A DNA stretch of 64,000 bases from Comamonadaceae bacterium (GTDB lineage: Bacteria > Pseudomonadota > Gammaproteobacteria > Burkholderiales > Burkholderiaceae_C): positions 1 to 64,000 of the forward strand of contig CANCUP010000002.1 in the NCBI GenBank assembly GCA_947381325.1, read 5' to 3'. The notes under the pieces are model-generated. The model searched no databases. It saw nothing but the letters and a program-made list of their open reading frames with translations, and was not told the DNA's origin. Shown piece by piece: positions 35,726 to 45,709 of the stretch. Every line of letters begins with the position of its first letter. Within the stretch, counting starts at the first letter, position 1. Made by a program: the position numbers and the translations under genes.

Positions 35726-36942
35726 CCTTCACCCGCTCTTTCATTCATCCGTCTTGGGTGGTGGTGCTCGCAGGCGTGTGCGCGGCCTTGCATGTGGGCA
35801 AAATTCCGCCCGCCTTGCCGGTGCTGCAAGCGGCTTTGTCCTTGAGCTTGGTGCAAGCTGGCTTTTTGCTCTCGATGGTGCAGCTCGCTGGCATGACGCT
35901 GGGTTTGGTGGTGGGCTTGAGCGTGGACAGTGTGGGTCTGCGCCGCAGTGTCTTGATGGGCTTGGGGCTGCTCACGCTGGCCAGTGCCTTGGGCGGTTTT
36001 GCCACGGGCATCGAAGCCCTGCTGGTCTTGCGTGCGATGGAAGGCTTTGGCTTTTTGTGGGTGGTCATGCCCGCCCCGGCATTGATTCGCCGTTGTGTCT
36101 CGACTGCGCAGCTCAACACCCGCATGGGACAGTGGAGTGCTTACATGCCCCTGGGCACCGCCACCGCTTTGTGGGTGGGCTCTTGGGTGCTGTCGGTGTG
36201 GAGCTGGCACGTCTGGTGGTGGCTGATGAGCGGTGTTTCGGCTCTGGCGTGGTGGACGGTGTGGACGGGCATTGCGCCCGACGTACCCCATGCACCTTCT
36301 GCCAGAGCGGCCGCGAGCGAAGGTTGGCGACAACGTTTGCGTCAAACCTTGCGTGCTCGCGGCCCTTGGTTGTTGTCGTTGACCTTTGGGGTCTATGCCG
36401 CGCAGTGGTTGGCGGTGATTGGTTTCTTGCCCACGGTCTACGCAGGCCTGGGTGTGGCCGAGGGTTTGTCGGGTTTGCTCACGGCCGGTGTGGCCTTGGC
36501 CAATATGGGTGGCAACTTGGCGTCGGGGCGTTTGTTGCAGCGTGGCTGGCAAGGGCGTCAGCTGTTGTTCATTGGCTTTGGCGCCATGGCCTTGGGGGCT
36601 GTCGGTGCGTTTGGCGAATGGCAGGGTTGGGGCTTGCCCATGGCCGGGCGCTATGTGTCGGTCATCTTGCTCTCGTCGGTCGGCGGCTTGATCCCCGGTA
36701 CCTTGTTTGCGCTGGCCATGCGCTTGGCACCGAGCCCTGACACGCTGTCGACCACCGTGGGTTGGATGCAGCAGTGGTCGGCCACCGGGCAGTTCTTCGG
36801 CCCGCCCTTGGTGGCTTGGGTGGCTGCCTTTGCCGGTGGATGGGAGTGGACCTGGGCGGTGACAGGCAGTTGTTGTTTGATAGGCATGGGCTTGGCTGTG
36901 GCCATTGACCGAGCCTTGCGCGCTCTACCGTCCCGTGCATGA
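35722..36942 (+). CDS. MFS transporter
   Basis: A 406-residue inner-membrane protein with about 12 hydrophobic segments in two halves split by a basic loop near residues 195-215. It resembles the CynX/NimT-like and drug-efflux MFS groups only in general layout, and the loop 2-3 motif is weak (SVDSVGLRRSVLMG). Substrate is unknown. The ATG at 35722 overlaps the dGTPase stop, and its own stop overlaps the DUF1415 start. Confidence 0.85.
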   Translation: MTFTRSFIHPSWVVVLAGVCAALHVGKIPPALPVLQAALSLSLVQAGFLLSMVQLAGMTLGLVVGLSVDSVGLRRSVLMGLGLLTLASALGGFATGIEALLVLRAMEGFGFLWVVMPAPALIRRCVSTAQLNTRMGQWSAYMPLGTATALWVGSWVLSVWSWHVWWWLMSGVSALAWWTVWTGIAPDVPHAPSARAAASEGWRQRLRQTLRARGPWLLSLTFGVYAAQWLAVIGFLPTVYAGLGVAEGLSGLLTAGVALANMGGNLASGRLLQRGWQGRQLLFIGFGAMALGAVGAFGEWQGWGLPMAGRYVSVILLSSVGGLIPGTLFALAMRLAPSPDTLSTTVGWMQQWSATGQFFGPPLVAWVAAFAGGWEWTWAVTGSCCLIGMGLAVAIDRALRALPSRA

Positions 36943-37508
36943 TGGACGCAGCCATGACCGAGACCGAGCGCACTGTCATTGAAGACACCCAAACCTGGTT
37001 GATGCAAGCCGTGGTGGGTTTGAACCTGTGCCCGTTTGCCAAAGCCGTGGTGGTGAAAGACAGGGTGCGCTACCGCGTGTGCACCTCGGCCGATCCGGCC
37101 GAGCTGTTGGCCATGCTGCGCGACGAGTTGCAACACCTGGCTGAGGCAGACCCGGAACAACTCGACACCACCTTGCTGATTGCGCCCCATGCCTTGCCTG
37201 AGTTTTTAGACTTCAACGACTTCTTGAGCGACTGCGATGCGGTGTTGCAAGACCTCGCGTTAGACGGTGTCTTGCAAGTGGCCGACTTTCACCCGCGCTA
37301 CCAATTTGGCGGCACGGATGTGGACGACATGGAGAACTTCACCAACCGCTCGCCGTATCCCACGTTGCACTTGTTGCGCGAGTCGAGCATCGACAAGGCC
37401 GTGGAGGCCTACCCGGATGCGTCGCTCATCTTCGAGCGCAACATCGAGGTGCTCAACACGCTGGGGCATGCGGGGTGGCTCGCGTTGGGAGTTCGGGCGC
37501 GGGTGTGA
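36939..37508 (+). CDS. DUF1415 family protein
   Basis: A 189-residue cytoplasmic protein. GLNLCPFAKAV (about 27-37) with its CPF motif, and DFHPRYQFGGTDVDDMENFTNRSPYP further on, are the two strongly conserved blocks of DUF1415, a family of unknown function common in proteobacteria. It starts with an ATGA overlap with the MFS gene; ATG one codon later or at residue 6 are alternatives. No enzyme activity is assigned. Confidence 0.85.
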   Translation: MMDAAMTETERTVIEDTQTWLMQAVVGLNLCPFAKAVVVKDRVRYRVCTSADPAELLAMLRDELQHLAEADPEQLDTTLLIAPHALPEFLDFNDFLSDCDAVLQDLALDGVLQVADFHPRYQFGGTDVDDMENFTNRSPYPTLHLLRESSIDKAVEAYPDASLIFERNIEVLNTLGHAGWLALGVRARV

Positions 37509-37627
37509 GCGAGCGTGTCTGCGAGCATGTCGGTTCTTCGTGTGCGCTTCGCACACCGGCTGTGCCGCTTGGCTGCGGGTGAGTTAGGGTAAGACTGCCC
37601 ATCCCATGTGCCCGGCACAATCGCACC

Positions 37628-38482
37628 ATGCCCAAACACAAAGAAGCCGCAACGCCCAAACCTCTGGACCTCGACCTGCGCCCCGGCCAATCCATTGAAC
37701 TGCTCAAAGCGCTGCACATCCTCACGCGCGAGGGCAAGCTCAACCAAGACTCGCGGCGCAAACTCAAGCAGGTCTACCACCTGTTTCAGTTCATCGACAA
37801 GCTGCTGAAAGAACTGCCCGCCAGCGAGACGGGGCCCACCTTGGCGGACCACGGGGCAGGCAAGTCGTATTTGGGTTTCATCATCTACGACCTGTTTTTC
37901 AAGGCGCTGGGGCGGGGTCACATTTACGGCATTGAAACCCGGGCTGAACTGGTGGCCTCCTCACAGGCGCTGGCGCAGCGTTTGGGGTTTGAGCGCATGC
38001 AGTTTCTCAACCTCAGTGTGGCCGAGTCGGCGCACAGTGAGGCGCTGCCGGCGCAGATTGATGTGGTCACCGCGCTGCACGCCTGCGACACCGCCACCGA
38101 CGACGCCATCGCCTTTGGCCTGCAAAAGAAAGCCAAGTTCATGGTCTTGGTGCCTTGTTGCCAAGCCGAGCTGGCGCGCGTGCTCAACCAGCACAAAGCC
38201 CTGAACTTGCAGCGCACACCCTTGGCTGAGCTGTGGCGCCACCCGCTGCACACCCGCGAGATGGGCAGCCAACTCACCAACGTGTTGCGCTGTTTGTACC
38301 TGGAGGCGCAGGGCTACCAAGTCACCGTCACCGAGCTGGTGGGTTGGGAGCACAGCATGAAAAACGAACTCATCCTGGCCAAGTACACCGGCCAGAAAAA
38401 ACGCAGCGCTGCCGAGCGTTTGCAGGCCCTGCTGGAAGAGTTTGGTTTGCAAGACCTGGCGCAGACCCGTTTCCATATTTAA
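37628..38482 (+). CDS. SAM-dependent methyltransferase-like protein (Methyltransf_32 type)
   Basis: A 284-residue protein with a Rossmann-type methyltransferase core. The SAM-loop-like ADHGAGKSYLGF (73-84), GIETR (101-105), ALHACDTATDDA and the VPCCQAEL segment match the PF13679 group, whose eukaryotic members include THUMP-linked and GSTCD-like methyltransferases. The substrate is unknown. The TAA stop is formed by bases of a repeat that belongs to the neighbouring transposase unit, so the original C-terminus may have been altered. It lies 119 bases after the DUF1415 gene. Confidence 0.8.
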   Translation: MPKHKEAATPKPLDLDLRPGQSIELLKALHILTREGKLNQDSRRKLKQVYHLFQFIDKLLKELPASETGPTLADHGAGKSYLGFIIYDLFFKALGRGHIYGIETRAELVASSQALAQRLGFERMQFLNLSVAESAHSEALPAQIDVVTALHACDTATDDAIAFGLQKKAKFMVLVPCCQAELARVLNQHKALNLQRTPLAELWRHPLHTREMGSQLTNVLRCLYLEAQGYQVTVTELVGWEHSMKNELILAKYTGQKKRSAAERLQALLEEFGLQDLAQTRFHI

Positions 38483-38506
38483 TGGGGGTCAGTTAATGGG
38501 GGTCAG
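38479..38506 (+). repeat. Tandem 14-bp direct repeat at the left edge of the RAYT unit
   Basis: ttaatgggggtcag occurs twice back to back at 38479-38492 and 38493-38506. The first copy contains the methyltransferase stop codon. The second copy begins the 25-bp terminal inverted repeat. Confidence 0.9.
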
Positions 38507-38517
38507 AACCCAATTAA
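38493..38517 (+). repeat. Left 25-bp terminal inverted repeat (REP-like)
   Basis: This 25-bp sequence is the reverse complement of 39259-39283 with one mismatch. Each copy is itself nearly palindromic, with aattggg-type arms around a ttctgac or gtcagaa centre, so each can fold as a hairpin. Confidence 0.88.
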
Positions 38518-38526
38518 TATGGCGCC

Positions 38527-39219
38527 ATGGCTCGCCTTCCTCGTCTCACTGTCACCGGCTACCCGCACCACGTCATCTTGCGCGGCAACAACCGGCAAGA
38601 TATTTTCAAAACCACCGCGGATCACCAGCGCATGCTGGACCTCTTGTACGACCACAGCCGAGCGCAACAGGTGGACATTCATGCCTATGTGCTGATGAGC
38701 AACCACCTGCACTTGCTGGTCACGCCCCAACAAGACCAAGCCTTGCCCAAGATGATGCAAGCGGTGGGACGCAGCTATGTGCAGGTGTTCAACAAAGTGC
38801 ATGGCCGCACCGGCACCCTCTGGGAGGGGCGGTACCGTTCCACCCTGATCCAGACCGACCGCTACTTGCTGGCCTGCATGGTCTACATCGACCTCAATCC
38901 CGTGCGAGCTCATAGGGTCACAGAGCCCGAAGACCATGTGTGGTCAAGCTACGCGCATTACATCGGGCGCCGCAACGATCGGCTGATCACGCCACACGCC
39001 TTGTATTGGAGCTTGGGCAACACGCCTTTTGCCCGCGAGGCAGCGTACGCCGAATTGGTGCAAGCTGGCATCACTTCTGACCAACAGGGTGCATTGACCG
39101 ATGCCACGCTCAGTGGTTGGGCGCTGGGCGATGAGGCGTTCAAGCTCAGTTTGCAAGCCCAAACCGAGCGCCGTTTGAGCAAAACTAAGGCGGGGAGGCC
39201 CTTTGCCAAGGGTGATTGA
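38527..39219 (+). CDS. REP-associated tyrosine transposase (Y1/IS200-like, HUH)
   Basis: A 230-residue Y1-family nuclease. MARLPRLTVTGYPHHVILRG, the HUH-type pair in NHLHLL (His60, His62), GTLWEGRYRSTLI and the YIDLNPVRA motif with its nearby tyrosines (Tyr113, Tyr120), then VWSSYAHY, are the RAYT series in order. RAYTs cut single-stranded REP hairpins and are mostly domesticated single-copy genes. The frame is intact with all motifs, so it may be active. ATG at 38527. Confidence 0.9.
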   Translation: MARLPRLTVTGYPHHVILRGNNRQDIFKTTADHQRMLDLLYDHSRAQQVDIHAYVLMSNHLHLLVTPQQDQALPKMMQAVGRSYVQVFNKVHGRTGTLWEGRYRSTLIQTDRYLLACMVYIDLNPVRAHRVTEPEDHVWSSYAHYIGRRNDRLITPHALYWSLGNTPFAREAAYAELVQAGITSDQQGALTDATLSGWALGDEAFKLSLQAQTERRLSKTKAGRPFAKGD

Positions 39220-39258
39220 TCTGTCCCTAATTAGATTGCAGCTTAATTCGTGAGCGGT

Positions 39259-39283
39259 TTAATTGGGTTCTGACCCCAATTAA
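39259..39283 (-). repeat. Right 25-bp terminal inverted repeat (REP-like)
   Basis: Near-perfect inverted copy of 38493-38517. The arms aattggg and ccccaatt close on a 6-base centre. Its outer edge is five bases from the gltB -35 hexamer. Confidence 0.88.
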
Positions 39284-39288
39284 TTTTC

Positions 39289-39317
39289 TTGGCACAGATG
39301 CTGCACTAGGGTATCCT
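39289..39317 (+). promoter_or_regulatory. gltB promoter
   Basis: TTGGCA (39289-39294), a 17-base spacer and TATCCT (39312-39317) form a good sigma-70 promoter 33 bases before the gltB ATG, which has aggaa as ribosome site. Confidence 0.7.
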
Positions 39318-39350
39318 CTCACCCCCGCTGAATATTTAGAGGAATGCGCC

Positions 39351-42300
39351 ATGACCACGGCTGCCCAAAAAGCTCAATTGCAACACCAGGGTTTGTACGA
39401 CCCCTCCAACGAACATGACGCCTGTGGCGTGGGCTTTGTGGCCCACATCAAGGGGGTCAAGAGCCATGCGATCGTGGGTCAGGCCCTCAAGATTCTTGAA
39501 AACTTGGACCACCGGGGTGCCGTGGGTGCTGACGCTTTGATGGGCGACGGCGCGGGCATTTTGATTCAGCTGCCCGATGCGCTGTACCGCGAAGAAATGG
39601 CCAAGCAGGGTGTGACCTTGCCAGCCATGGGCGAGTACGGTGTGGGCATGGTGTTTTTGCCCAAAGAGCACGCATCCCGTCTGGCCTGTGAGCAAGAGCT
39701 CGAGCGTGCCGTGTTGGCCGAAGGCCAGGTGATGTTGGGCTGGCGCGATGTGCCGGTCAACCTCGAGATGCCCATGTCGCCCACGGTGCGCGCCAAAGAG
39801 CCGATCATGCGGCAGATCTTCATCGGTCGTGGCAACAACGTGATCGTGCAAGACGCCTTGGAGCGCAAGCTGTACGTGATCCGTAAAACCGCCAGCGCGG
39901 CGATTCAACGCCTCAACTTGAAGCACAGCAAAGAGTATTACGTGCCCAGCATGTCCAGCCGCACCGTCATTTACAAGGGCTTGCTGTTGGCCGACCAGGT
40001 GGGCACGTATTTCACCGATTTGCAAGACGAGCGCTGTGTCTCTGCGCTGGGTTTGGTGCACCAGCGTTTCTCAACCAACACCTTTCCCGAGTGGCCGCTG
40101 GCTCACCCGTACCGCTATGTGGCGCACAACGGCGAGATCAACACCGTCAAGGGCAACTACAACTGGATGAAGGCGCGCGAAGGCGTGATGTCGTCACCCG
40201 TGTTGGGCGACGACCTGAAAAAGCTCTACCCGATCAGCTTTGCCGACCAATCGGACACTGCCACGTTTGACAACTGTTTGGAGTTGCTCACGATGTCGGG
40301 CTACCCCATCAGCCAGGCCGTGATGATGATGATCCCAGAGCCTTGGGAGCAACACACCACCATGGACGAGCGCCGCAAAGCGTTTTACGAATACCACGCA
40401 GCCATGTTGGAGCCCTGGGACGGTCCCGCGTCCATTGTGTTCACCGACGGTCGCCAGATTGGTGCCACGCTCGACCGCAACGGCTTGCGTCCCTCGCGCT
40501 ACTGCATCACCGACGACGACATGGTGATCATGGGCTCGGAGTCGGGCGTGTTGCCTGTGGCCGAAAGCAAGATCGTGCGCAAGTGGCGCTTGCAGCCCGG
40601 CAAGATGTTCCTGATCGACCTGGAACAAGGCCGCATGATCGACGACGAAGAGCTCAAAGCGGGCTTGGCCAACACCAAGCCTTACAAGCAGTGGATCGAG
40701 AACGTGCGCATCCGCTTGGACGATGTGGTTCACCCCGTCGCAGGCGAAGGTGCCCAAGAGCTGCCCAAGGGCGCCTATGAAACCCATGGCGCTGGCCTGG
40801 AAGACGCCAGTCCCGAATTGCTGGACTTGCAACAAGCCTTTGGCTACACCCAAGAAGACATCAAGTTTTTGATGGCGCCCATGGCCATCAACGGCGAAGA
40901 GGGCATTGGCTCAATGGGCAACGACAGCCCACTCGCCGTGTTGTCCAGTAAAAACAAGCCGCTCTACAACTACTTCAAGCAGTTGTTTGCCCAAGTGACC
41001 AACCCGCCGATCGACCCGATCCGCGAAGCCATCGTCATGTCTTTGGTGTCGTTCATCGGCCCCAAGCCCAACTTGCTCGACATCAACCAGGTCAACCCGC
41101 CGATGCGCTTGGAAGTGAGCCAGCCGGTGCTCGACTTCACCGACATGGCCAAGTTGCGCGACATCGCACAGCACACCCAAGGCAAATTCAAGAGCGCCAC
41201 CCTCAACATCGCCTACCCGCTGGCCTGGGGCCATGACGGTGTGGAAGCCAAATTGGCGTCCTTGTGTGCCGAAGCGGTGGATGCGATCAAAGGTGGCCAC
41301 AACATTCTGATCATCAGCGACCGTGGCGTGAGTGCCACCGAGGTCGCGATTCCTGCCGTGCTGGCGCTCTCAGCCATTCACCAGCACTTGGTGCGCGAAG
41401 GCTTGCGCACCACCGCAGGCTTGGTGGTCGAAACAGGCAGCGCCCGCGAAGTGCATCACTTTGCCGTGTTGGCCGGTTATGGCGCCGAAGCGGTTCACCC
41501 CTACCTCGCCATGCAAACCTTGGCGGCCATGCACAAAGACCTGCCGGCCGATTTGTCGACCGACAAAGCCATCTACAACTACGTCAAAGCGATCGGCAAA
41601 GGCCTGTCCAAGATCATGTCCAAGATGGGCGTGTCGACCTACATGTCGTATTGCGGCGCGCAGTTGTTCGAGGCAATTGGCATCAACACCGAAACTGTCC
41701 ACAAGTACTTCACCGGAACACCCACTCGGGTGGAAGGGATTGGCATTTTTGAGATGGCCGAAGAAGCCATCCGCATGCACAAAGCTGCCTTTGGCGACAG
41801 CCCCATCTTGGCCAACATGCTCGACACTGGCGGTGAATACGCTTGGCGTGCCCGTGGTGAAGAACACATGTGGACGCCCGACGCGATTGCCAAGTTGCAG
41901 CACAGCACGCGCTCGAACAACTTCAGCACCTACAAAGAGTACGCCCAGATCATCAACGACCAAAACAAACGCCACCTGACTTTGCGTGGCTTGTTTGAGT
42001 TCAAGATCGACCCGGCCAAAGCCATTTCGGTGGACGAGGTCGAACCCGCCACCGAGATCGTCAAACGCTTTGCCACCGGCGCCATGTCCCTGGGCTCAAT
42101 CAGCACCGAAGCCCATGCCACCTTGGCTGTGGCCATGAACCGCATCGGCGGCAAAAGCAACACCGGCGAAGGCGGTGAAGACCCGGCGCGTTACCGCAAC
42201 GAACTCAAAGGCATCCCCATCCAACTGGGCGAAACCTTGAAGAGCGTGATTGGTGATGACGTGGTCGAAGTCGACATGCCGCTGCAAGCGGGTGACAGCT

Positions 42301-44114
42301 TGCGCTCGCGCATCAAGCAAGTGGCTTCGGGCCGCTTTGGTGTCACGGCTGAGTACCTGACATCGTCGGATCAAATTCAAATCAAGATGGCCCAGGGCGC
42401 CAAGCCCGGTGAGGGCGGTCAGTTGCCGGGTTCCAAGGTGTCCGAGTACATCGGCAAGCTGCGCTACAGCGTCCCCGGTGTGGGCTTGATTTCGCCCCCG
42501 CCCCACCACGACATTTACTCCATCGAAGACTTGGCGCAGTTGATCCACGACCTCAAAAACGTGGCACCCCATGCCGACATCAGCGTCAAGCTGGTGTCTG
42601 AAATTGGTGTGGGCACCATCGCGGCCGGCGTGGCCAAGTGCAAGGCCGACCACGTGGTGATCGCCGGGCACGACGGTGGCACGGGCGCCTCGCCTTGGTC
42701 GTCCATCAAGCACGCAGGCAGCCCCTGGGAAATCGGTTTGGCCGAAACCCAGCAAACCTTGGTGCTCAACGGTCTGCGCGGTCGTATCCGTGTGCAAGCC
42801 GACGGCCAAATGAAGACCGGCCGCGACGTGGCGGTGGGCGCTTTGTTGGGGGCTGACGAATTTGGCTTTGCCACCGCGCCGCTGGTGGTGGAAGGCTGCA
42901 TCATGATGCGCAAGTGCCACCTGAACACCTGTCCGGTGGGTGTGGCCACGCAAGACCCTGAGTTGCGCAAAAAGTTCACCGGCAAGCCTGAGCATGTGGT
43001 GAATTACTTCTTCTTCATCGCCGAAGAAGTTCGCCAGATCATGGCCCAGCTGGGCATCCGCAAGTTCGACGACATGATTGGTCGCGCCGATTTGCTGGAC
43101 ATGCGCCAAGGCATTGAGCACTGGAAAGCCAGCGGCTTGGACTTCGGCCGTTTGTTGGCTGTGCCGCAAGTCGGGCCCGAGGTGCCGCGCTTGCACATGT
43201 CGGTGCAAGACCATGGCTTGGACAAAGCACTCGATCAGAAACTGATCGAGAAATCCAAACCTGCGATCGAGCGCGGTGAAAAAGTGCAGTTCATGGACGT
43301 GGCACGCAACGTCAACCGCTCGGTCGGCGCCATGCTCTCGGGTGCCGTGACCAAGGTGCATCCTGAAGGCTTGCCTGACGACACCATCCGCATCCAACTC
43401 GAAGGCACGGGCGGTCAATCGTTTGGCGCTTTCTTGTGCCATGGCATCACGCTGTACCTGATCGGTGACGCCAACGACTACACCGGCAAAGGCTTGTCGG
43501 GTGGTCGTGTGGTGGTGCGTCCCAGCATCGACTTCCGTGGCGACGCGGTCAACAACATCATTGTCGGCAACACCGTGATGATTGGCGCGACGCGCGGCGA
43601 GGCTTTCTTCAGCGGCGTGGCCGGTGAGCGCTTTGCAGTGCGTCTGTCGGGCGCCACCGCGGTGGTCGAGGGCACGGGCGACCATGGCTGCGAATACATG
43701 ACCGGTGGCACCGTGGCTGTGCTGGGCAAGACCGGACGCAACTTTGCGGCGGGCATGAGCGGCGGCGTGGCCTATGTGTACGACGAGGATGGTCAATTCG
43801 CCAAGCGCTGCAACACCGCCATGGTGTCTCTGGACAAAGTGCTGACCGCTGCCGAACAAGAAGCCGCTTTGCCGCGCGCCATCTGGCACCGTGACCAAAG
43901 CGACGAGGCGCAGCTCAAAAAGCTGCTCGAAGACCACCACCGTTGGACCGGCTCCAAGCGTGCCCGCACCTTGCTCGACACCTGGGCCGAGTCACGTGGC
44001 AAGTTCGTCAAAGTCTTCCCCAACGAATACAAGCGTGCCCTGGGCGAGCTCCATGCCGCCAAGGAAGCAAAGGCACCTGCGACCAAGGCCAAAAAAGCCG
44101 TGGCTGCCAAATAA
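39351..44114 (+). CDS. gltB: Glutamate synthase (NADPH) large subunit
   Basis: A 1587-residue enzyme that transfers the glutamine amide to 2-oxoglutarate. The class II amidotransferase starts at Cys25 ([10 protein letters not shown]), exposed after removal of a 24-residue propeptide. The central and FMN-binding synthase domains follow ([37 protein letters not shown]), then CHLNTCPVG cysteines for the 3Fe-4S cluster, and the C-terminal GXGXG beta-helix. A Lys/Ala-rich tail ends the protein. It is paired with gltD 35 bases downstream and driven by the promoter at 39289-39317. Confidence 0.97.
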   Translation: MTTAAQKAQLQHQGLYDPSNEHDACGVGFVAHIKGVKSHAIVGQALKILENLDHRGAVGADALMGDGAGILIQLPDALYREEMAKQGVTLPAMGEYGVGMVFLPKEHASRLACEQELERAVLAEGQVMLGWRDVPVNLEMPMSPTVRAKEPIMRQIFIGRGNNVIVQDALERKLYVIRKTASAAIQRLNLKHSKEYYVPSMSSRTVIYKGLLLADQVGTYFTDLQDERCVSALGLVHQRFSTNTFPEWPLAHPYRYVAHNGEINTVKGNYNWMKAREGVMSSPVLGDDLKKLYPISFADQSDTATFDNCLELLTMSGYPISQAVMMMIPEPWEQHTTMDERRKAFYEYHAAMLEPWDGPASIVFTDGRQIGATLDRNGLRPSRYCITDDDMVIMGSESGVLPVAESKIVRKWRLQPGKMFLIDLEQGRMIDDEELKAGLANTKPYKQWIENVRIRLDDVVHPVAGEGAQELPKGAYETHGAGLEDASPELLDLQQAFGYTQEDIKFLMAPMAINGEEGIGSMGNDSPLAVLSSKNKPLYNYFKQLFAQVTNPPIDPIREAIVMSLVSFIGPKPNLLDINQVNPPMRLEVSQPVLDFTDMAKLRDIAQHTQGKFKSATLNIAYPLAWGHDGVEAKLASLCAEAVDAIKGGHNILIISDRGVSATEVAIPAVLALSAIHQHLVREGLRTTAGLVVETGSAREVHHFAVLAGYGAEAVHPYLAMQTLAAMHKDLPADLSTDKAIYNYVKAIGKGLSKIMSKMGVSTYMSYCGAQLFEAIGINTETVHKYFTGTPTRVEGIGIFEMAEEAIRMHKAAFGDSPILANMLDTGGEYAWRARGEEHMWTPDAIAKLQHSTRSNNFSTYKEYAQIINDQNKRHLTLRGLFEFKIDPAKAISVDEVEPATEIVKRFATGAMSLGSISTEAHATLAVAMNRIGGKSNTGEGGEDPARYRNELKGIPIQLGETLKSVIGDDVVEVDMPLQAGDSLRSRIKQVASGRFGVTAEYLTSSDQIQIKMAQGAKPGEGGQLPGSKVSEYIGKLRYSVPGVGLISPPPHHDIYSIEDLAQLIHDLKNVAPHADISVKLVSEIGVGTIAAGVAKCKADHVVIAGHDGGTGASPWSSIKHAGSPWEIGLAETQQTLVLNGLRGRIRVQADGQMKTGRDVAVGALLGADEFGFATAPLVVEGCIMMRKCHLNTCPVGVATQDPELRKKFTGKPEHVVNYFFFIAEEVRQIMAQLGIRKFDDMIGRADLLDMRQGIEHWKASGLDFGRLLAVPQVGPEVPRLHMSVQDHGLDKALDQKLIEKSKPAIERGEKVQFMDVARNVNRSVGAMLSGAVTKVHPEGLPDDTIRIQLEGTGGQSFGAFLCHGITLYLIGDANDYTGKGLSGGRVVVRPSIDFRGDAVNNIIVGNTVMIGATRGEAFFSGVAGERFAVRLSGATAVVEGTGDHGCEYMTGGTVAVLGKTGRNFAAGMSGGVAYVYDEDGQFAKRCNTAMVSLDKVLTAAEQEAALPRAIWHRDQSDEAQLKKLLEDHHRWTGSKRARTLLDTWAESRGKFVKVFPNEYKRALGELHAAKEAKAPATKAKKAVAAK

Positions 44115-44149
44115 GCCATTCAGCACGTAAGAGCATAAGGACACACATC

Positions 44150-45631
44150 ATGGGAAAAGTCACCGGCTTCATGGAAATTGAGCGCATCGAAGAGGGCTAC
44201 AAGCCCGTGCCCGAGCGCCTGAAGCATTACAAAGAGTTCGTCATCGGCTTGGATGACAAGCAAGCCAAAGACCAAAGCGCGCGTTGCATGGATTGCGGCA
44301 CACCGTTTTGCAACAACGGCTGCCCGGTCAACAACATCATTCCGGATTTCAACGACTTGGTGTACCAGGGCGATTGGAAAAACGCCATTGAGGTGCTGCA
44401 CAGCACCAACAACTTCCCCGAGTTCACCGGCCGCATTTGCCCCGCGCCGTGCGAAGCGGCTTGCACCTTGAACGTCAACGACGACGCGGTGGGCATCAAG
44501 TCCATCGAGCACGCCATCATCGACAAAGCTTGGGCCGAGGGTTGGGTCACCGCCCAGACCCCCAAGCACAAGACGGGCAAAAAAGTGGCTGTCGTGGGCT
44601 CAGGCCCCGCAGGCATGGCGGCGGCCCAACAGCTCGCGCGCGTGGGCCACGACGTGACCTTGTTCGAAAAGAACGACCGCATCGGCGGTTTGTTGCGCTA
44701 CGGCATTCCAGACTTCAAGATGGAAAAGTCGCACATCGACCGCCGTGCCAAACAGCTTCAGGCCGAAGGCGTGACCATCCGCACCGGCGTGATGGTGGGT
44801 GAGTTGCCCAAAGGTTCCAAGGTCACCAACTGGGCCGTCGAGACCATCAGCCCGGAGCAGCTCAAGAAAGAGTTTGATGCGGTGCTCTTGACCGGTGGCT
44901 CTGAGCAGTCGCGCGACCTGCCAGCGCCTGGCCGCGACTTGGCCGGCATCCATTTTGCGATGGAGTTTTTGCCCCAGCAAAACAAGGTCAACGCAGGCGA
45001 CAAGTTGAAAGACCAGTTGCGCGCCGATGGCAAGCATGTGGTGGTGATTGGCGGTGGCGACACCGGCAGCGATTGCGTGGGCACCAGCACACGCCACGGT
45101 GCTGCAGGTGTGGTGCAGTTTGAAGTCATGCCCATGCCGCCCGAGCAAGAAAACAAGCCTTTGGTCTGGCCTTATTGGCCCCTGAAGCTGCGCACCAGCT
45201 CCAGCCACGACGAGAGTGCTGAAAAAGGCTTGCTCAAGCGCGAGTTCGCGATTTCGACCAAAGAGTTTGTGGGCGAAAACGGCCAAGTGACCGGCGTGAA
45301 AACCGTGCGCGTCGAATGGAAAGACGGCAAGATGGTGGAAGTGGCGGGCTCGGAAGAAATCATCAAGGCTGATTTGGTGTTGCTCGCCATGGGTTTTGTG
45401 AACCCTGTGGCCACCGTGCTCGACGCCTTTGGCGTGGACAAAGACGCACGTGGCAATGCCAAGGCCAGCACCGAAGTCACGGGTGGTTATGCCACCAACG
45501 TGGCCAAGGTGTTTGCGGCGGGCGACATTCGCCGAGGTCAATCCTTGGTGGTGTGGGCCATTCGCGAAGGCCGTCAGGCCGCACGCGCGGTGGATGAGTT
45601 TTTGATGGGTGTGAGCGATCTGCCCCGTTGA
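44150..45631 (+). CDS. gltD: Glutamate synthase (NADPH) small subunit
   Basis: A 493-residue FAD-NADPH oxidoreductase supplying electrons to GltB through 4Fe-4S clusters. N-terminal cysteine clusters [17 protein letters not shown] and CPAPCEAAC are intact, followed by FAD-binding [14 protein letters not shown] and NADPH-binding GGGDTGSDC. The frame is open upstream into gltB, but [12 protein letters not shown] at 44150 is the family N-terminus and has aagga nearby. A hairpin terminator follows. Confidence 0.97.
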   Translation: MGKVTGFMEIERIEEGYKPVPERLKHYKEFVIGLDDKQAKDQSARCMDCGTPFCNNGCPVNNIIPDFNDLVYQGDWKNAIEVLHSTNNFPEFTGRICPAPCEAACTLNVNDDAVGIKSIEHAIIDKAWAEGWVTAQTPKHKTGKKVAVVGSGPAGMAAAQQLARVGHDVTLFEKNDRIGGLLRYGIPDFKMEKSHIDRRAKQLQAEGVTIRTGVMVGELPKGSKVTNWAVETISPEQLKKEFDAVLLTGGSEQSRDLPAPGRDLAGIHFAMEFLPQQNKVNAGDKLKDQLRADGKHVVVIGGGDTGSDCVGTSTRHGAAGVVQFEVMPMPPEQENKPLVWPYWPLKLRTSSSHDESAEKGLLKREFAISTKEFVGENGQVTGVKTVRVEWKDGKMVEVAGSEEIIKADLVLLAMGFVNPVATVLDAFGVDKDARGNAKASTEVTGGYATNVAKVFAAGDIRRGQSLVVWAIREGRQAARAVDEFLMGVSDLPR

Positions 45632-45678
45632 TGAATTGCCATCTTTACAAGTCTGTAAGGACTTGGTTTTAAAATTGC

Positions 45679-45707
45679 AAAAGCCGGCATTCCCCGGCTT
45701 TTGTTTT
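45679..45707 (+). terminator. Intrinsic terminator after gltD, abutting mlaF
   Basis: A 9-bp stem (aaaagccgg 45679-45687 with ccggctttt 45694-45702) with a 6-base loop leads into ttttgtttt. It ends only two bases before the first mlaF ATG, so it could also act as an attenuator for mla readthrough. Confidence 0.8.
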
Positions 45708-45709
45708 CT

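Larger units (their letters stand above)
38493..39283 (+). mobile_element. RAYT transposase unit bounded by inverted repeats
   Basis: A 791-bp unit made of one Y1-type transposase gene and terminal 25-bp inverted repeats (24 of 25 matching), each able to form a hairpin. This is the layout of REP-associated tyrosine transposase (REPtron) units. It lies between the methyltransferase gene and the gltB promoter. No target-site duplication is evident, as expected for HUH enzymes. Confidence 0.75.

Noticed and set aside
37540-37556. Perfect 7-bp hairpin (gtgtgcg...cgcacac) after the DUF1415 gene, considered as a terminator
   Set aside because: No T tract follows; it may fold but there is no support for termination.
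42096-43940. 614-codon open frame antisense to gltB
   Set aside because: It is a high-GC shadow: no family motif, very biased composition (His/Gln-rich), no ribosome site, and fully inside a conserved gene.
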